Below are positions 39,831-48,813 of a stretch of 64,000 nucleotides of DNA, one piece after another. The stretch is from UBA11855 sp035297385 (GTDB lineage: Archaea > Thermoproteota > Bathyarchaeia > Bathyarchaeales > Bathycorpusculaceae), in assembly GCA_035297385.1 (NCBI GenBank), contig DATGZD010000136.1:13205-77204 (forward strand), given 5' to 3'. The translations under genes were made by a program, and so were the position numbers. The first letter of the stretch is position 1, and every line of letters starts with the position of its first letter. A model generated the notes under the pieces. That model saw only the letters and a list, made by a program, of their open reading frames with translations, was not told where the DNA came from and did no database searches.

Positions 39831-42383
39831 ATGGCAATATTTAGAAAAACAGCGAAGGCAATGGCAACTTTTGCTATCGCATTAATCACTTCCGTCATAA
39901 TTCTTGCTAACGTACCTTTCATATCCTCAGCGAACGCTGCAGAAGTAAGTGTTCCTGGACCCTTACCCAGCGGCATCAAAGCTAATGCTACAGTCACTCC
40001 AGTTGCTTATCTTAGTTTCAGACCAAATCCTGTTGGGTTGAATCAACCAATCCTCGTAAACTTCTGGATCGTTCCTGCAGTTACGAGAGATCGTGTTGTT
40101 AGAGGATATGAGATAACTTTCACTAAACCCGATGGTACTAAAGATGTCGTGAACATAGATGGTGAACCTGCAACGACGGCAAATTGGTTTGAATACGTTG
40201 CCGATCAAGTTGGTACATGGAAGATTAAATTGACTTTTCCTGGAACCTATTTCAACGGCACTACTAACCAAGCTACAGAATCAGCATACTACAACCCTTG
40301 TTCCACAGATGAACAAACATTAACGGTACAGCAAGACTATGTTTGGTCATGGCCCCCATCACCACTTCCAACTGACTACTGGACTAGACCAGTAGATTAT
40401 GTGCATAGAGAGTGGTGGCCAATCTTAGGTAATTACCCAGCCATAGGCTATGATGGACATCAAGATCCGCAGTGGAATACGAGGTATCCTGATACAAATC
40501 CACATTGGAGCAGTCAATACGATTTTACACCTTGGGTTCAAGCACCTAACACTGCACATATAGCATGGAAACGACAGACTGCAATTGCAGGCTTGACCGG
40601 AGGACAGACTGGGCCTGGCACGGGTATGCAGGTTGGAGCTAGCACTACAGGTAGCCCTGATAAACCGGACATACTCTATGGTGGAAGAGCTTATCAAACA
40701 GTAACGAAGGCAGCATCTGTGCTGGTAAATGGTACGTACAGGATGCAGCCTACTAGTGTTTGGCAATGTTACGACATACGTACTGGAGAGATATATTGGG
40801 AACTGACTGATGTGAATGCACCAACTTTGATTGAATACAATTATCGGAATGAGGATCAAACATTTGCGACTTCAGCTTCAGTTAATCTGCTGTACATTGG
40901 CAATGCAAGACTGATCAAATACAATCCATTCAACGGTGCTGTTGTAGCAAACGTTTCTATTGCTCCATTAACTGGCAGTGGAGGCACATATTACATGAAT
41001 AGATACTGTCTAGCGGTACAAGATCTTGGGTCAACGGCTGGTGCGAATCGGTACCGTCTGATTAATTGGACTACAGCTGGCACAAGTACCAACTTTACGT
41101 CTAGAATAGTTAGCAATACCACCTATGCTAGAAGCAGTTTACCCAGTGTAATTGACTGGAGTATCCTCTTGGGTGCACAAGTGTCAGGTATCACGATTGC
41201 AGGAGCTTACTCTGGAATTACTGCTCAAGGCTTTGATGTATTAACGGGTCAATCGCTTTGGAATTCTACGTTGAATGATGAAACACTCTACAGTGGATCA
41301 TGTACAGAAGCTGATCATGGGAAAGTTGTAGCGTTATCACAGCATGGATACTTTGTTGCTTGGGATCTTCGAACTGGAAATGTAGTTTGGAAGAGTGAAG
41401 CAATGGATTATCCGTGGGGACAATCTGCCTTTGGAGCATATGCCGCTCAATCAGGTTATGGTATGTTCTTCAGAGAATCCTACGATGCAGTCTACGCCTA
41501 TAATTGGAGTAACGGTAAGATAGTTTGGAAATATCATCCATATTCGCCTGCTGCGTTTGAGAGTCCCTATACAGATGATGTTGGTAAAGAAGTCTTCTCC
41601 GACAACACTGGCGCAGAGATTGCTGATGGCAAATTCTACTCATACAATTGTGAACATACGCAGACTTGGCCTAGAACCAGAGGTTGGAAACTCTTCTGTC
41701 TTAACGTTACCACAGGCGAAGAATTATGGAGTATTGGCTTACCAGGAGGCGCAGCATTCGGTGACACCACTGACATTGGCGGTTTCGCTGACGGATATAT
41801 GTCGATGACAGCTGCTATCGGATATATTTATTACTTTGGCAAAGGCTTGAGTGTAACAACAGTTACTGCACCAGACATTGTGGTTTCTAAAGGAACAGGT
41901 GTAGTCATAAAAGGATCAGTGCTTGATCAATCTCCAGCTCAACCAGGCACTCCTTGTGTATCGAAAGAATCGATGCGGCTTCAGATGGAACACATACATT
42001 TGCAAACATCAATCAATGGATTATGGGGCAACGAAACCGTAACCGGCGTTCCAGTGACCCTAACAGCAATAGGCTCGGATGGTAAAGTAATTGACATTGG
42101 TACAGTAACAACAAACGGATATTATGGCACCTTTGGAACGGAGTGGATTCCACCTGCTGAAGGCAAGTATGAAATCATAGCCTCCTTTGCAGGGGACGAT
42201 TCTTATGGTAGTTCAGAAGCATCAACCACAATCGCAGTGGGTCCCGCAACAGAACAGATTAACATCCCTGAACAAGTTACACCGCAAGATTATACAATGA
42301 CTATTATTGGCGTTGGAATTGCATTGGCTGTTGTGATTATAGTAGCGGTTGCTATCGCTATACTGATTCTAAAAAAGAAATAA
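39831..42383 (+). CDS. Secreted, C-terminally anchored PQQ-like beta-propeller protein (group b)
   Basis: 850 residues. Signal helix TFAIALITSVIILANVPFIS ending ANAAE; beta domain with SFRPNPVGLNQPILVNFWIV; LPTDYWTRPVDYVHREWWPI at about 180, where HREWW replaces the usual NREWW; propeller strands (CYDIRTGEIYWEL, VLTGQSLWNST, LRTGNVVWKSE, WSNGKIVWKYH, VTTGEELWSIG); Ig-like module EGKYEIIASFAGDDSYGSSE; helix with VVIIVAVAIAILILKKK. The start is secure (AAGGAG, hairpin leader). It ends the main array on its right side and is followed by a broken group-a gene. Confidence 0.85.
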   Translation: MAIFRKTAKAMATFAIALITSVIILANVPFISSANAAEVSVPGPLPSGIKANATVTPVAYLSFRPNPVGLNQPILVNFWIVPAVTRDRVVRGYEITFTKPDGTKDVVNIDGEPATTANWFEYVADQVGTWKIKLTFPGTYFNGTTNQATESAYYNPCSTDEQTLTVQQDYVWSWPPSPLPTDYWTRPVDYVHREWWPILGNYPAIGYDGHQDPQWNTRYPDTNPHWSSQYDFTPWVQAPNTAHIAWKRQTAIAGLTGGQTGPGTGMQVGASTTGSPDKPDILYGGRAYQTVTKAASVLVNGTYRMQPTSVWQCYDIRTGEIYWELTDVNAPTLIEYNYRNEDQTFATSASVNLLYIGNARLIKYNPFNGAVVANVSIAPLTGSGGTYYMNRYCLAVQDLGSTAGANRYRLINWTTAGTSTNFTSRIVSNTTYARSSLPSVIDWSILLGAQVSGITIAGAYSGITAQGFDVLTGQSLWNSTLNDETLYSGSCTEADHGKVVALSQHGYFVAWDLRTGNVVWKSEAMDYPWGQSAFGAYAAQSGYGMFFRESYDAVYAYNWSNGKIVWKYHPYSPAAFESPYTDDVGKEVFSDNTGAEIADGKFYSYNCEHTQTWPRTRGWKLFCLNVTTGEELWSIGLPGGAAFGDTTDIGGFADGYMSMTAAIGYIYYFGKGLSVTTVTAPDIVVSKGTGVVIKGSVLDQSPAQPGTPCVSKESMRLQMEHIHLQTSINGLWGNETVTGVPVTLTAIGSDGKVIDIGTVTTNGYYGTFGTEWIPPAEGKYEIIASFAGDDSYGSSEASTTIAVGPATEQINIPEQVTPQDYTMTIIGVGIALAVVIIVAVAIAILILKKK

Positions 42384-42497
42384 ATCGCATAAAACCTTAG
42401 CTCAATAATTTCCTCTTTTTCTTTTCTTGTTTATGTTTTGCTTGTAATAGAACAATCCTCTATTTACTCGTCCGTTGCACAAATCATAAATGTGATT

Positions 42498-42505
42498 AGC
42501 GCGCT
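42498..42505. repeat. GC palindrome AGCGCGCT at a gene break
   Basis: The broken group-a propeller gene ends exactly here; its terminal TAG codon is supplied by the palindrome on the minus strand. Confidence 0.6.
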
Positions 42506-42694
42506 ATGTTTGGCCGACTCCGATAAGGGTTGGTGCAACGGTGGCGTAACCTGTGGTTTTAGTTGGTTGAGGAACACCAACTTGAGCTAAGGTAGGTTGT
42601 GCAAACACTATAATCATTGAAATAGTTAATAGTAGAATCATTGAGAGTGAACTGAATGTTTTTTGTTGTTTTTTATCGAAGAATTAGGTTTCAT
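42504..42694 (-). pseudogene. N-terminal remnant of a group-a beta-propeller gene
   Basis: The leader is intact (AAAGGAGAAAAG before ATG 42694), but the frame MKPNSSIKNNKKHSVHSQ ends in a stop. One base shifted, the familiar signal and first domain appear: KTFSSLSMILLLTISM, FAQPTLAQVGVPQPTKTTGY and LIGVGQT. Everything after GVGQT, some 750 residues, is gone; the break coincides with the palindrome AGCGCGCT. It is most like the genes at 23237 and 50876. Confidence 0.8.
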
Positions 42695-42920
42695 TTGTTC
42701 TTTTCTCCTTTCTGTAATTTATCTTCTCAGTGCTTACTCAATATATAATTTGGGTGAAAAAGGGCGCATGTTAAATAGGATGTTACTGAATTATTATAGA
42801 TGTTTTAGATCAAAGAACAAACAAGAATTACCCAATCCTTCAGCAAGAGTTACAAAAACGATTCTTTTATTGAAATTAGTTAATAAAAGAAAGTAACTCT
42901 TTCATACTTTAAATGAATAT

Positions 42921-44072
42921 TCAAGTGATTGTATTATTCCATAGGTAAACTTTACTATAATTATTGTAGATAAACCTTGAATCATCATAAACAATATCTA
43001 ATTTAGTGTTGTATACTTCAAGTAATTGATTCATATTCTTCCATATTATTGTAGAACGATTGTCTGCTTGCCACAGTCCCCAAATCTTATCTTCTGGATA
43101 TCGCATACCCCAACCATAATCTTTCGGTAAAACAAAAGCTACTTCACCGGGTGTTTTTCCTTGGTTTTCCGGATATTTCTGTGTATAACTCCAGAATCGT
43201 TGCATTGCTTCAAAATGTTCATCATTTAGAATACCGTAACGATTATTCTCTGGGTATTGAGGAAAATTAAAGATCACTATATATTTGGCTCCAGAATCGT
43301 ACGCACTAATCATGTCTTCTAGTATTTTTGCGCCATCTGCTAGATAAGGTGGATTTTGATAAGTCCATGTGATGATTGCACCCCAATCTTTTCCTTGATT
43401 TGTAGCTGCTCCTCTACCTAAGGCAATTTGTTGAGTTGTACTGTGATTCCATCCTAGCTCCACAAAAACCGTAGTATAGCCTGCTAAGTAATCATACCAG
43501 TAGAGTGCATAATCAGAAACGAACCTGTCAACATCTTTGTTTTGTAGATAATTAAAACTAAGTCCTTTTGGCAATTCATTTACGAAAACATCTGCTGCCT
43601 CACTGTACGTTGTTACATTCTCATACATTCTTCCTCTTTCCCCATGTTTGAATTCATCAAATAAACCTGTATCAATTTGTTTTCCGCCAGGTTCTTCATA
43701 AATATAAATACCTAAGAATTTATCATTCCATTGATGTTTTGCGGTTTCTATCCAGTTCTCATGCCAACTACCGAAAATAATGTAATCAAAAAAAACTATG
43801 AAGCTTAAGTCCGCTGCTGTGGCATATTGACAGATTTCATTGAGGGCAGTTTGATTAGTTGTAATGGCCCAATTGTTTATTATTATAAAGTTAGTAAAGT
43901 TTTTGACTTTGTCTATTAAGTCCTTGGCCCCTTGTGTAGTGCTTGAGCCACAGGAGACTCCAAAGAAGAATTCGTTCGATGATTCAGTTCTATTAGTATC
44001 GAAAATAACATATGAAGTAATTAATAGGATAATTAACAGTGTTACTGATAAGAAAATCAATGTTCGATTCAT
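42921..44072 (-). CDS. Secreted TIM-barrel-like (glycoside-hydrolase-like) protein
   Basis: 383 residues. Membrane/signal helix at about 4-24 (LIFLSVTLLIILLITSYVIF). The mature part alternates strands and helices: FFFGVSCGSST, NFTNFIIINNWAITTNQTAL, ADLSFIVFFDYIIFGSWHEN, KFLGIYIYEEPGGKQID, TVFVELGWNHS, WGAIITWTYQNPPYLADG and AKYIVIFNFPQYPENN. Acidic residues at strand ends (YEEPGG, FVELGW) are where catalytic carboxylates of TIM-barrel glycosidases lie, but I cannot assign a family. It is rich in Asn-x-Ser/Thr sites, as expected for archaeal surface glycoproteins. The gene stands alone next to the propeller array. Confidence 0.55.
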   Translation of the reverse strand: MNRTLIFLSVTLLIILLITSYVIFDTNRTESSNEFFFGVSCGSSTTQGAKDLIDKVKNFTNFIIINNWAITTNQTALNEICQYATAADLSFIVFFDYIIFGSWHENWIETAKHQWNDKFLGIYIYEEPGGKQIDTGLFDEFKHGERGRMYENVTTYSEAADVFVNELPKGLSFNYLQNKDVDRFVSDYALYWYDYLAGYTTVFVELGWNHSTTQQIALGRGAATNQGKDWGAIITWTYQNPPYLADGAKILEDMISAYDSGAKYIVIFNFPQYPENNRYGILNDEHFEAMQRFWSYTQKYPENQGKTPGEVAFVLPKDYGWGMRYPEDKIWGLWQADNRSTIIWKNMNQLLEVYNTKLDIVYDDSRFIYNNYSKVYLWNNTIT

Positions 44073-44146
44073 TGTATCTTTGGAGCTTATAGTCTATTAT
44101 ATATTTTAAGGTAAAATGGAAAAATGCCATAATTTATAAAGGTGTG

Positions 44147-44281
44147 ATAGTGGGAATTCAAGAGATCTACATATACTTACAGTGAAGATTTTAAGCCTAA
44201 AAAACGACGCAATTTACAAGTGGTTGTAGATAAGTATATGCCTATTACACAACCGATTGCTAAGCGTACTCAGATGGATTA
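44147..44281 (+). pseudogene. Fragment of a small conserved protein, copy 1
   Basis: Reads STYTYSEDFKPKKRRNL, QVVVDKYMPITQPIAKRTQM and stop. The same C-terminus (DKYxxxxQPIAKR) occurs in the longer remnant at 50502-50773, so both derive from one gene family. The N-terminal half is missing here. Confidence 0.45.
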
Positions 44282-44368
44282 AATCAATTGAGTAAGATTG
44301 TTTTATTATGATAACAAATATATAGAATTATAGAGTTAGAAGAAAGAAAGTTTCGCAGGCGGATTGGC

Positions 44369-45385
44369 ATAGGATCCAATAAAAAACGAACTCTCATATC
44401 TTTAACAGTTAGCGTCTTAATTGTAGCTGTTGTTCTCGGCTCGTTTCTTTATTTAGACTTGCAGCAAAGTAATCAAAGAAAAGAGTCGTTAATCATCGGT
44501 ATAGAATCTAACCAAACTAACCTTCTTATATACGTCGCTGAAAACCAGAATTATTTCAAAGATAACGGATTGAATGTAACCATCAAAACCTATTCTTCAG
44601 GCGCAGCAGCAACAAATGCGATGTTAAAAGGTGAGGTAAACCTTGCCTCAGCAACAGAGTTTGTCCTTGCAAGAAATATTCTATCAAATGACAGTTTGCA
44701 AACAATTGGAAGTATTAGCAAATTCACTCATGTCTATATTATTGCAAACAAGACTATCGGTATTCAAAATATATCTGACCTTATTGGTAAGAAAATAGGG
44801 TTAACCTTTCAGACGAATTCAGAATTTTATCTTGGAAGATTCCTCCAACTTAACAACGTGGATCTTGATCAAGTTAATCTCATAAATGTTCCAACCTCTG
44901 AATACTTGAATGTTTTAGTTAATGGGGCTGTTGATGCAGTTGTTGCTTGGCAACCCTATCCGACTACAATTCAAAACGAGTTAGGAAACAAGGACATCAT
45001 TATTTGGGATGTACAAAGCGGTCAACCAGGATATGAGCCTATTATAAGCGCATCTAATTGGGCGTCTAACCACTCTGAAATAATCACTAAGTTTTTAGCG
45101 TCGCTGGTTAAAGCACAAGATTACATTATAGATAATCCTTCAATAGGGCAAGCGATTGCAATGAATCGGATTAATTTTACTGAGCAGTATGTTCGGGCAA
45201 CATGGCCTAATTATTTGTTTGCTGTATCGCTTGATCAATCATTTCTATTAGCCATGCAGGACGAGGCTACATGGATGATAACCAATAACATGACTAATAC
45301 AATATCTGTTCCCAACTTTCTAAATAATGTTTACTTGAATGGGTTAGAATCGGTTAGGCCCAGTTCGATAACTATCATAAGTTGA
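44369..45385 (+). CDS. Membrane-tethered NMT1/SsuA-like solute-binding protein, apparent ATA start
   Basis: About 338 residues if read from ATA 44369. The N-terminus GSNKKRTLISLTVSVLIVAV is a clear signal anchor; the first normal start codon in frame (TTG 44459) would remove it, and AGGCGG stands six nt before the ATA. The mature part is a periplasmic-binding fold: LIIGIESNQTNLLIYVAENQ, YFKDNGLNVTIKTYSSGAAA, MLKGEVNLASATEFVLAR, IGKKIGLTFQTNSEFYLGRF, and VNGAVDAVVAWQPY, the SsuA/TauA/THI5-type pattern for sulfonate, nitrate or pyrimidine precursors. No permease or ATPase gene is nearby; a histidine kinase follows. Confidence 0.75.
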   Translation: MGSNKKRTLISLTVSVLIVAVVLGSFLYLDLQQSNQRKESLIIGIESNQTNLLIYVAENQNYFKDNGLNVTIKTYSSGAAATNAMLKGEVNLASATEFVLARNILSNDSLQTIGSISKFTHVYIIANKTIGIQNISDLIGKKIGLTFQTNSEFYLGRFLQLNNVDLDQVNLINVPTSEYLNVLVNGAVDAVVAWQPYPTTIQNELGNKDIIIWDVQSGQPGYEPIISASNWASNHSEIITKFLASLVKAQDYIIDNPSIGQAIAMNRINFTEQYVRATWPNYLFAVSLDQSFLLAMQDEATWMITNNMTNTISVPNFLNNVYLNGLESVRPSSITIIS

Positions 45386-45394
45386 GATGCTAAA

Positions 45395-45486
45395 ATGAAA
45401 CGCAATAATCTAAGAAAAATTGCGGTAGTAGTCTTTGTTTTAGTCATTATAGCTTCTCTTTTTTAGGTCTTCAAGTAATGAAACCT
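45395..45486 (+). pseudogene. Tiny membrane-segment ORF, possibly a frameshifted remnant
   Basis: MKRNNLRKIAVVVFVLVIIA then SLF and a stop; a one-base slip in the T6 run would extend it to LGLQVMKP. Located 9 nt after the binding protein and 33 nt before the kinase. It may be the start of a lost membrane protein. Confidence 0.3.
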
Positions 45487-45518
45487 TAATCAATAACAAT
45501 CCTAAAATAGGGATAAGT

Positions 45519-47858
45519 ATGCGCATCAGCACTCAATACAAAATTACGATTGCAATCTTCAGTCTAGTACTAATTGTTATTGCAGCATCGATAGTTCTTG
45601 TTTCTGAGTCGATTGCAAATACTCGATCACAGGAAAACTTGGCAAATAATATTGCCAGAGGAGCTGGGGATCTAGCTTATGTTTCAAATGATTTCGTGAT
45701 TTATCGTGGAAGCCAGCAGCTTAGCCAATGGCAAAAAGGTTATGCTTCTTTTTCTGAAGACATAGCTAACTTAAGCGTAAATACGCCAGAGCAGAAAATT
45801 CTCGTTCAAGATATTCAAGTAAATCAACAAAGAATAGAAACTGTCTTCGACAGCATAGTTTCATTAAGTGGTAGTTCCAATCTAAACGCATCGACGCTTC
45901 AGATTTCATGGAGTCGTATGTCTGTTCAAACGCAAGCAGTAATATCCGACGCTAATCAACTATCACACCTTCTTCGCGCTCAAGCTGATCAGCTTAACTT
46001 TGAAAATTTTCTCTTGATTACTGGCATAATTGGGACTTTTGCTATTTTTCTCTTGGTTATTTACGTACAGACTTTTCGACGTACATTGAAATCTTTGTCA
46101 AAATTAGAAGTTGGAGCAGCTGTTATAGGCTCGGGCAATTTGGATTATACATTAAGTGAAGATAAGATAGATGAAATTGGGGAGCTATCAAGATCTTTCA
46201 ACCAAATGACGGCTAACTTGAAAAGTGTGACAGCATCTAAGGTGGATTTAGAAAAAGAAATTGTACAGCGTAAAAAAGTTGAAGAAGCACTTAGGAAGAG
46301 CCAACAAGATGAGCAAGGACGCCGCAAAGAACTCGAAGCAATCATAGAAACTGTTCCAGCCACTATGTGGTTTGCTCATGACCGTGAGTGCTCCAACATG
46401 ACTGGAAACAAAGCAACATATGACCTCCTGCAATTGCCACTTGGAGCTAACGTTTCAGAGACTCCGTTAGAAAATCATTCTCTAAATTTTGTTGCATACA
46501 GTAACAGCAAACCAATTCATTCAGAGGACTTGCCTTTGCAAAGGGCAGCTCGAACTGGCAAACCTGTTATGGGTGTAGAGTTTGAGTTGCGATTTGCCGA
46601 CGGTAGAAGAGTTTGGCTTTATGGAAACGCGGTCCCATTGTTTAACGATGCTGGTGCAGTTCAAGGAGCAATCGGCACATTTGTGGATGTTACCTTAACT
46701 AAACAGGTAAGTCAGAAAGTTGAAGAGTATGCAAGAAACTTGGAAGGGCTTGTTGCAGAACGAACAAAGGAACTTGAACTCAGTTCACAATATGCCAGAG
46801 GTCTTATTGAGGCGAGTCTTGATCCACTGGTAACCATTAATGCTGACGGTAAGATTACTGACGTCAACAAAGCTACTGAAATTGTAACTGGTTATTCAAG
46901 AAAGAATCTAATTGGCAGTGATTTCTCAGATTACTTTACAGAACCTGAAAAAGCAAGAGTGGTCTACCAGAGAGTTTTCAATGAAGGATTTGTTAGAGAT
47001 TATCCATTGGCAATTAAACATAAATCTGGAAAGATCACAGATGTATTGTATAACGCAACGATTTATAGAAACGAAGAAGGTCAAACGCAAGGTATCTTTG
47101 CAGCTGCAAGAGATATTACAGAACGAGTAAAATTGGAAAAACAAGTTCAAGATTCTGAACGTTTAGCAGCAATTGGAGCAACCGCAGGTATGGTTGGTCA
47201 TGATATTAGAAATCCATTACAAGCTATTATTAGTGATGCTTACTTAGCCAAAGCAGAATTAGAGACTCTATTAGATAGCGAACAAAAGAAGATGGCTATA
47301 GAAAGTATTGAAGAAATCAGAAAGAATACTGAATACATTAACAAGATTGTACAGGACTTACAAGACTATGCTAGACCTTTAAACCCAAAAATAGAAGAAA
47401 CTGACCTTAAGCAGGTTATTGATAGTTTTATCGCCAAAAATGATGTGCCAGAAAATATCAAAGTAAGCATACGAATTGCTAAGGGTGCACAAAAAATTAG
47501 GGCTGACTCATACTACTTAAACCGTATTCTGTATAACTTGATTACTAATTCTATTCAAGCTATGTCAAAGGGAGGAAAACTAATCGTAGAAGCACGTAAA
47601 GAAGGAGAAGATACCATCTTAAACGTACAAGACACTGGTGTTGGTATACCAAAGAATATTCAAGATAAGATGTTCACATTAATGTTCACGACTAAGTCTA
47701 AAGGGCAAGGCTTCGGTTTACCAGTCGTTAAACGTATGACTGAATCATTAGGCGGCACCGTTTCATTCGAGAGCCAAGAAGGTAAAGGTACAACTTTCAC
47801 CGTTTGTTTGCCCAGCTCAGCCCCCAAAGAAATAAACGATAAATTAAGCTTCAAGTAA
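45519..47858 (+). CDS. Membrane sensor histidine kinase (HAMP-PAS-PAS-HisKA-HATPase)
   Basis: 779 residues. Membrane helix 1 at 9-30, an extracellular four-helix-type sensor to about 165, helix 2 (FLLITGIIGTFAIFLLVIYV), a HAMP linker (GSGNLDYTLSEDKIDEIGEL), and a coiled coil. Next are PAS 1 (about 275-395, with FELRFADGRRVWLYGNAVPL) and PAS 2 (about 425-535, TINADGKITDVNKATEIVTG). Then HisKA with the phospho-acceptor histidine in GMVGHDIRNPLQAI, N-box ILYNLITNSIQAM, G1 DTGVGIP, F/G2 TTKSKGQGFGLPVV and GKGTTF. All kinase motifs are intact. No response regulator is in the window. Its position behind the tethered binding protein suggests ligand sensing in partnership (inference). Its kinase core closely resembles that of the kinase at 59054. 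Confidence 0.9.
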   Translation: MRISTQYKITIAIFSLVLIVIAASIVLVSESIANTRSQENLANNIARGAGDLAYVSNDFVIYRGSQQLSQWQKGYASFSEDIANLSVNTPEQKILVQDIQVNQQRIETVFDSIVSLSGSSNLNASTLQISWSRMSVQTQAVISDANQLSHLLRAQADQLNFENFLLITGIIGTFAIFLLVIYVQTFRRTLKSLSKLEVGAAVIGSGNLDYTLSEDKIDEIGELSRSFNQMTANLKSVTASKVDLEKEIVQRKKVEEALRKSQQDEQGRRKELEAIIETVPATMWFAHDRECSNMTGNKATYDLLQLPLGANVSETPLENHSLNFVAYSNSKPIHSEDLPLQRAARTGKPVMGVEFELRFADGRRVWLYGNAVPLFNDAGAVQGAIGTFVDVTLTKQVSQKVEEYARNLEGLVAERTKELELSSQYARGLIEASLDPLVTINADGKITDVNKATEIVTGYSRKNLIGSDFSDYFTEPEKARVVYQRVFNEGFVRDYPLAIKHKSGKITDVLYNATIYRNEEGQTQGIFAAARDITERVKLEKQVQDSERLAAIGATAGMVGHDIRNPLQAIISDAYLAKAELETLLDSEQKKMAIESIEEIRKNTEYINKIVQDLQDYARPLNPKIEETDLKQVIDSFIAKNDVPENIKVSIRIAKGAQKIRADSYYLNRILYNLITNSIQAMSKGGKLIVEARKEGEDTILNVQDTGVGIPKNIQDKMFTLMFTTKSKGQGFGLPVVKRMTESLGGTVSFESQEGKGTTFTVCLPSSAPKEINDKLSFK

Positions 47859-47911
47859 TTCACCTATTTCTGATGTGAATGTACTTTTTCTGTAACTAAT
47901 TGATGTTTTTT

Positions 47912-47921
47912 AGCGCGCGCT
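47912..47921. repeat. GC palindrome AGCGCGCGCT
   Basis: Exact 10-nt palindrome shortly after the kinase gene and directly before a gene fragment. Confidence 0.7.
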
Positions 47922-48060
47922 AAGACAAACCCCTACTGATGGAACTAGTATTCCTTCAATACTTGATAAAACCACTGAAAGTATGCACTCTACTTCTTAT
48001 GCTATGCAAATAAGAAAATGGTCCAGAAAACAATTTCTTAACATTATATGCAAAAAATAA
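47917..48060 (+). pseudogene. Possible C-terminal gene fragment starting at a GC palindrome
   Basis: From the palindrome a frame runs QTPTDGTSIPSILDKTTESM, STSYAMQIRKWSRKQF and a stop. It lacks any start signal and reads like the end of a truncated protein. Weak support. Confidence 0.25.
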
Positions 48061-48064
48061 GAAG

Positions 48065-48184
48065 TTACTTCTTGTGTTTCGCGGGCAACGAGGCTTGGCG
48101 TCGCTGCTTTCGCTTCTGTTCTTTTTCACGCTGTAATTTCTTATGTTGTTCTAAACCTTGAGCTTTCTTTTCTCTTCGCGACAA
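48065..48184 (-). CDS. 39-aa Lys/Arg-rich protein
   Basis: MSRREKKAQGLEQHKKLQRE followed by KEQKRKQRRQASLPAKHKK; 20 of 39 residues are Lys or Arg or His. The TTG start has AAGGTG seven nt before it. Such mini basic proteins are typical nucleic-acid or ribosome binders; no family recognised. Confidence 0.45.
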   Translation of the reverse strand: MSRREKKAQGLEQHKKLQREKEQKRKQRRQASLPAKHKK

Positions 48185-48374
48185 GCTAAAACACCTTGAG
48201 TCAACGACGCGTGCGACACTCAAATACCTTCCTACTCATGAGCCTAAATTATGGTTTGTCCAAGCCAGCCTTATATAGTCCACCTGCCTTATTGTTTATC
48301 GTAATAGATTAGAACTCTCATTGCTTATAGTCCTTCGACATCGTTGCTATTTTCTATTTTATTACAAAACTAAA

Positions 48375-48605
48375 ATGGAATGTACAAAAATGGAAGCAAT
48401 CTCTGGAATCCTCTTCGGTATGGAAGAGAGTATACGCGTCAAGCTCATTGCTGTGGGAGCTACCTCACAGGAGAAAGCCGTCTCTGCACAGGACGCTCAC
48501 TTGGATATGCAGGAAGAGAATTGGATACACTACATCGCCGGCGGCATGTTCGCAAATGTAAAGAAGACTCCTACTAATCTTTACTATGTCCGAATCCGCA
48601 GCTAA
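48375..48605 (+). CDS. Small protein of unknown function, first of a four-gene cluster
   Basis: 76 residues from ATG 48375 (an in-frame ATG at 48390 is also possible). The text MEAISGILFGMEESIRVKLI, AVGATSQEKAVSAQDAHLDM, NWIHYIAGGMFANVKKTP and YYVR suggests a short winged-helix- or adaptor-like fold: helix, polar loop, helix, two strands. I do not recognise a family. It is followed on the same strand by three tiny zinc-ribbon genes with gaps of 13-20 nt. Confidence 0.5.
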   Translation: MECTKMEAISGILFGMEESIRVKLIAVGATSQEKAVSAQDAHLDMQEENWIHYIAGGMFANVKKTPTNLYYVRIRS

Positions 48606-48622
48606 CCTCTGGCGAAAAAACT

Positions 48623-48793
48623 TTGCTAACAAAATGCACAGAATGTGGAAACAGTTTCCACGTTGAGAACATTAAAGCTGACGAAATCGTAGCTTGTCCT
48701 ATCTGCGAGGCTAATTACAAGGCTGTCGTCAAGGATGGAAAGATTAAGTTAGTAGAATTCGTTTATGAAACCGAAGATCTCGGAGAACTTTGA
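48623..48793 (+). CDS. LysW-like zinc-ribbon mini protein
   Basis: 56 residues, TTG start. A four-cysteine ribbon (CTECG ... CPICE) spans residues 5-29, followed by a beta-rich acidic tail ending ETEDLGEL. The size, the CxxCG...CPxC ribbon and the acidic E-D-x-G-E end resemble LysW, the carrier protein to whose C-terminal Glu amino groups are linked in lysine/arginine synthesis. Here one extra Leu follows the Glu and the usual Trp is Leu, so a carrier role is uncertain; no LysX/ArgX ligase gene is near. A plain zinc ribbon is the safer call. Confidence 0.6.
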   Translation: MLTKCTECGNSFHVENIKADEIVACPICEANYKAVVKDGKIKLVEFVYETEDLGEL

Positions 48794-48813
48794 ATCAACA
48801 GGATTGAAAAGTA

